NCBI RefSeq assembly: GCF_014873945.1
Contig: NZ_JADBEC010000002.1
Location: 2,294,001-2,358,000 of the forward strand
Reading direction: 5' to 3'
Origin: Rhizobium viscosum
Lineage (GTDB): Bacteria > Pseudomonadota > Alphaproteobacteria > Rhizobiales > Rhizobiaceae
Length of the DNA stretch: 64,000 bases
Positions 61,311 to 64,000 of this stretch are shown here, piece by piece. Position numbers and translations under genes: made by a program. Position 1 is the first letter of the stretch, and every line of letters starts with the position of its first letter. The notes under the pieces are model-generated. The model did no database searches. It was not told where the DNA came from and was given only the letters and a program-made list of their open reading frames with translations.

Positions 61311-62369
61311 ATGGCATCGATCGACATCAAGAATATCAAGAAATCCTATGGTCATTTCCCGGTGCTGCATGGCGTCGACCTGGAGATCAAAGACGGCGAA
61401 TTCGTCGTGCTGGTTGGCCCTTCAGGCTGCGGCAAGTCCACGCTGCTGCGCATGATCGCGGGCCTCGAAGACGTCACCGGCGGCGAAATCCGCATTGCCG
61501 GCAACCGGGTCAACGAGCTGCATCCGAAGGATCGCGACATTGCCATGGTCTTCCAGTCATACGCGCTCTATCCGCACATGAACGTCGCCGGCAATATGAG
61601 CTACAGCCTGAAGCTCAGGAAGACGGCGAAGGAGAAGATCGCCAGTGCGGTGGCGAGTGCCGCCTCCAAGCTCGGCCTCGATCCGCTGCTGGAGCGCCGA
61701 CCAAAGGCGCTCTCCGGCGGCCAGCGGCAGCGTGTCGCCATGGGCCGGGCAATCGTGCGCCAGCCGAAAGCCTTCCTGTTCGACGAGCCGCTGTCGAACC
61801 TCGATGCGCGTCTGCGCGAGCAGATGCGTGCCGAAATCAAGAAACTGCATGGCGACCTCAAGGCAACCTCGATCTACGTGACGCACGACCAGATCGAGGC
61901 GATGACGCTGGCGGACCGGATCGTCGCCATGCATGGTGGCGTTGTGCAGCAGGTCGGCAGCCCGTTGGAGCTTTACGATCGCCCCGCCAACCTCTTCGTC
62001 GCGGGTTTTATCGGCTCGCCCGGCATGAACTTCCTCGACGCGAGCTACGAGGCAGGCGGTGTGAGGCTCAAGGACGGCACGATCGTGCCGCTCGGTAAGT
62101 CGCTGTCCTTGTCCAACGGCGAAAAGGTGACGCTTGGCATCCGGCCTGAACATGTCGTCATGACAAATGATGGGGCCGGGATTACCGCCGACGTCGAGCT
62201 TGTCGAGCCGACCGGCTTCGGCATCATCCTGCATCTTTCTCTGCATGGCCTGCCGTTCAAGATCTTCACGCTCGATCGTGAGGCGTTGACTGCGGGGCCC
62301 AAAGTCCATGTCGCCTTTCCGGCCAAGCATCTGCATGTGTTCAACGCTGAGGGCAATCGCGTCGATTGA
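61311..62369 (+). CDS. MalK/UgpC-type ABC transporter ATP-binding protein
   Basis: A 352-residue ATPase with Walker A GPSGCGKST, signature LSGGQRQRVAMGRA, Walker B AFLFDEPLSNLDA, switch His in YVTHDQIEAM and a C-terminal regulatory OB domain (about 240-350). It energises the two preceding permeases. The spacing of 4 bases shows cotranscription. It closes the FadR-PLP-ABC operon. Confidence 0.93.
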   Translation: MASIDIKNIKKSYGHFPVLHGVDLEIKDGEFVVLVGPSGCGKSTLLRMIAGLEDVTGGEIRIAGNRVNELHPKDRDIAMVFQSYALYPHMNVAGNMSYSLKLRKTAKEKIASAVASAASKLGLDPLLERRPKALSGGQRQRVAMGRAIVRQPKAFLFDEPLSNLDARLREQMRAEIKKLHGDLKATSIYVTHDQIEAMTLADRIVAMHGGVVQQVGSPLELYDRPANLFVAGFIGSPGMNFLDASYEAGGVRLKDGTIVPLGKSLSLSNGEKVTLGIRPEHVVMTNDGAGITADVELVEPTGFGIILHLSLHGLPFKIFTLDREALTAGPKVHVAFPAKHLHVFNAEGNRVD

Positions 62370-62441
62370 AGGGAAGGAAGGCGATAGTATGCAATAGTCG
62401 CTTTTGGCATACTGCCTTCCTCAGGGATCGAGGGAGGCGAT

Positions 62442-63191
62442 ATGCTTGTTGCGCAGATATCCGATATCCATGCTAGTCCAGATAGTCCGTCGCTGCTCAC
62501 ATTCGAAAGAGCAATTGATTGGTTAAAGGCTTTCCGGCCGGATGTGCTTGTCCTGACCGGCGACCTGGTGGACGACGGATGGCAACAGGGCTATCGCCAG
62601 ATTGCGGAAAGCCTGCATGCGCTGGATTTTCCCACCTATCTCCTGCCTGGCAACGGCGATGATCAATCGGTGATGCGAGCCGAGCTTGCCGAAGTTGGCA
62701 GGTGGGGAGGCACGTCGGGGGCGATGCATTTCCAGGCGGCTCTCAATGATGCGACCCTTATTGGCGTCGATGTAACGGTAGCCGGCCAAAGCCATGGCGA
62801 TATCCGGCCGCATCTGTCGTGGCTGAAGAGTACGCTCGCCGATGTTGCGACGCCTTTTCTCCTCTTCATGCATCAGCCGCCGTTCGGCATCGGCATAGAA
62901 GTGCTCGATCAGGTCGGGTGCAGAAATGGCGAGGCGCTTCTTGAGCTTTTGAACGGGGGGAGATCTCCGCCACTTGGAATTCTCTGTGGCCATGTTCACC
63001 GGCCAGTTTCCAGCAGAGCGGGCTTGATTGCCCTCCAGACATGCGGCTCGCTTTGCCCGCCCAATCCGCTTCTTTTGGGAGATCGGGCCGATCTTGCCGT
63101 TCTCGATGCTCCCTCCTTTCTGGTGCACGATGTCAGGAGCGGCCGGCTGCTATCGCATGTAGTATCGATGCAGACGCTCGCCCGCGCTTAG
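62442..63191 (+). CDS. CpdA-like calcineurin-type phosphodiesterase
   Basis: A 249-residue metallophosphoesterase. Metal-binding motifs in order are AQISDIH, VLTGDLVDDG, LLPGNGDD, FMHQPPFG and GHVHRP, as in 3',5'-cAMP phosphodiesterase CpdA (the usual GNHD is GNGDD here). It may hydrolyse cyclic nucleotides or other phosphodiesters in the cytoplasm. It lies 72 bases after the ABC operon and may be a separate unit. Confidence 0.85.
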   Translation: MLVAQISDIHASPDSPSLLTFERAIDWLKAFRPDVLVLTGDLVDDGWQQGYRQIAESLHALDFPTYLLPGNGDDQSVMRAELAEVGRWGGTSGAMHFQAALNDATLIGVDVTVAGQSHGDIRPHLSWLKSTLADVATPFLLFMHQPPFGIGIEVLDQVGCRNGEALLELLNGGRSPPLGILCGHVHRPVSSRAGLIALQTCGSLCPPNPLLLGDRADLAVLDAPSFLVHDVRSGRLLSHVVSMQTLARA

Positions 63192-63274
63192 TCCGCTGGG
63201 AGCGGAAAAGAGCTTTCATCACAGGGCCTTCGATGGCTATATGGTCAGATGATGATCATGCTGGAATGGATATT

Positions 63275-64000
63275 ATGACAGATACTGTTCTCGACCGTTT
63301 TCTGCGCTACGTCGTCATCGACACCCAATCCGATCCCGCCTCATCCACGCAGCCGACCACCGAAAAACAGAAGGATCTCGGCCGGGTTCTGGTTGGGGAG
63401 CTCCTGGAGATCGGCCTTTCGGATGCTCATCTCGATGAATATGGCTATGTCTATGCGACTATCCCGGCCAATACCGACAAGAGCGTGCCGGTCATCTGCT
63501 TCTGCTCGCATATGGACACCGCGCCTGACTTCACCGGCAAGAACGTCAAGCCGCAGATGGTGAAGGCCTATGCGGGCGGGGATATCCAGCTTCCCGGCGA
63601 TCCAACCCGGGTAATCCGCGTTTCAGAACATCCTGAGCTGAAGAACCAGATCGGCAACGATATCGTTACGACCGATGGAACGACCTTGCTCGGCGCCGAC
63701 GACAAGGCGGGCCTGGCGGAAATCATGACTGCCGCTCAGATCCTCGTCGACAATCCCGGAATCAAGCATGGCACGATCAAGATCCTCTTCACGCCGGATG
63801 AGGAGGTCGGCCGCGGCGTCAACAAGGTCGATCTGAAGAAGCTCGGCGCGGAATTTGCCTATACGATGGATGGCGAAACCGTGGGCCATATCGAGGACGA
63901 GACCTTCTCGGCAGATAGTGTCGATATCGTTATCGCCGGCGTGGCAATCCATCCGGGTTTTGCCAAGGACCGGATGGAAAATGCCATCAAGATCGCCGGC
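63275..64000 (+). CDS. pepT: Peptidase T (tripeptidase), 5' part
   Basis: The frame runs from ATG 63275 to the end of the window (242 codons) without a stop. It matches the start of PepT: LDRFLRYVVIDTQSDP, FCSHMDTAPDFTG (zinc-binding His and Asp), LGADDKAGLAEIM (bridging Asp) and TPDEEVGRG (catalytic Glu and metal-binding Glu). This M20B enzyme releases the N-terminal residue from tripeptides. The C-terminal half lies outside the window. Confidence 0.93.
   Translation, partial: MTDTVLDRFLRYVVIDTQSDPASSTQPTTEKQKDLGRVLVGELLEIGLSDAHLDEYGYVYATIPANTDKSVPVICFCSHMDTAPDFTGKNVKPQMVKAYAGGDIQLPGDPTRVIRVSEHPELKNQIGNDIVTTDGTTLLGADDKAGLAEIMTAAQILVDNPGIKHGTIKILFTPDEEVGRGVNKVDLKKLGAEFAYTMDGETVGHIEDETFSADSVDIVIAGVAIHPGFAKDRMENAIKIAG

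Overview
The window looks like a chromosomal segment of a Rhizobium-type alphaproteobacterium (Rhizobium/Agrobacterium group). The reasons are GC-rich coding with strong third-position GC, a RIME-like palindromic intergenic repeat at 1779-1885 of the kind typical of rhizobial genomes, rhizobial-style PcaR, QueC and TfuA proteins, many MalK-type sugar ABC systems, and promoters of the alphaproteobacterial general-stress sigma factor (EcfG/RpoE2). No rRNA or tRNA gene, complete insertion sequence, prophage or CRISPR array was seen.

Layout. 1-1.4 kb: end of a sensor kinase, a PmtA-like methyltransferase and a DedA remnant. 1.4-1.9 kb: a convergent intergenic region with a dense GTAAGCG repeat cluster and the RIME-like repeat. 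1.9-9.4 kb: pcaR, an acetamidase-like gene, small genes, a Na/Pi transporter, then pcaIJF, which ends the beta-ketoadipate pathway, behind a probable PcaR operator. 9.7-24.3 kb: an SDR, glgX-topIB, a block of stress-type small proteins around a hybrid histidine kinase, a UdgX-type uracil-DNA glycosylase, treZ, cardiolipin synthase and an EEP-family protein. Four transcription units here carry GGAAC-N16-(C/G)GTT promoters, so this is probably a general-stress-response neighbourhood.

24.3-29.4 kb: regulators and oxidoreductases plus a TehA/SLAC1 remnant. 29.5-36.7 kb: a LacI-controlled operon (regulator, binding protein, two permeases, GH127 beta-L-arabinofuranosidase, MalK-type ATPase), probably for plant beta-L-arabinosides, with two operator palindromes in front of lacI. 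36.9-44.6 kb: an Asp/His-rich protein, a diguanylate cyclase, an exported dehalogenase-like hydrolase, LysR, an Old Yellow Enzyme, a collapsed flavin monooxygenase pseudogene, GNAT, APH and msrA.

44.9-51.8 kb is the most unusual part. A class III cyclase-AAA-TPR regulator overlaps a YcaO gene, followed by TfuA, a thermolysin-like metalloprotease and a 180-residue Cys-rich protein. YcaO-TfuA pairs are known to install thioamides, so this is probably an undescribed peptide or protein thioamidation locus. It is followed by queCDE, with a preQ1-like pseudoknot over the queC ribosome-binding site. 53.9-56 kb holds small hypotheticals. 56.2-62.4 kb is a FadR-type regulator, a Cys/Met-metabolism PLP enzyme and a complete sugar-type ABC transporter in one operon. 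The window ends with a CpdA-like phosphoesterase and the start of pepT.
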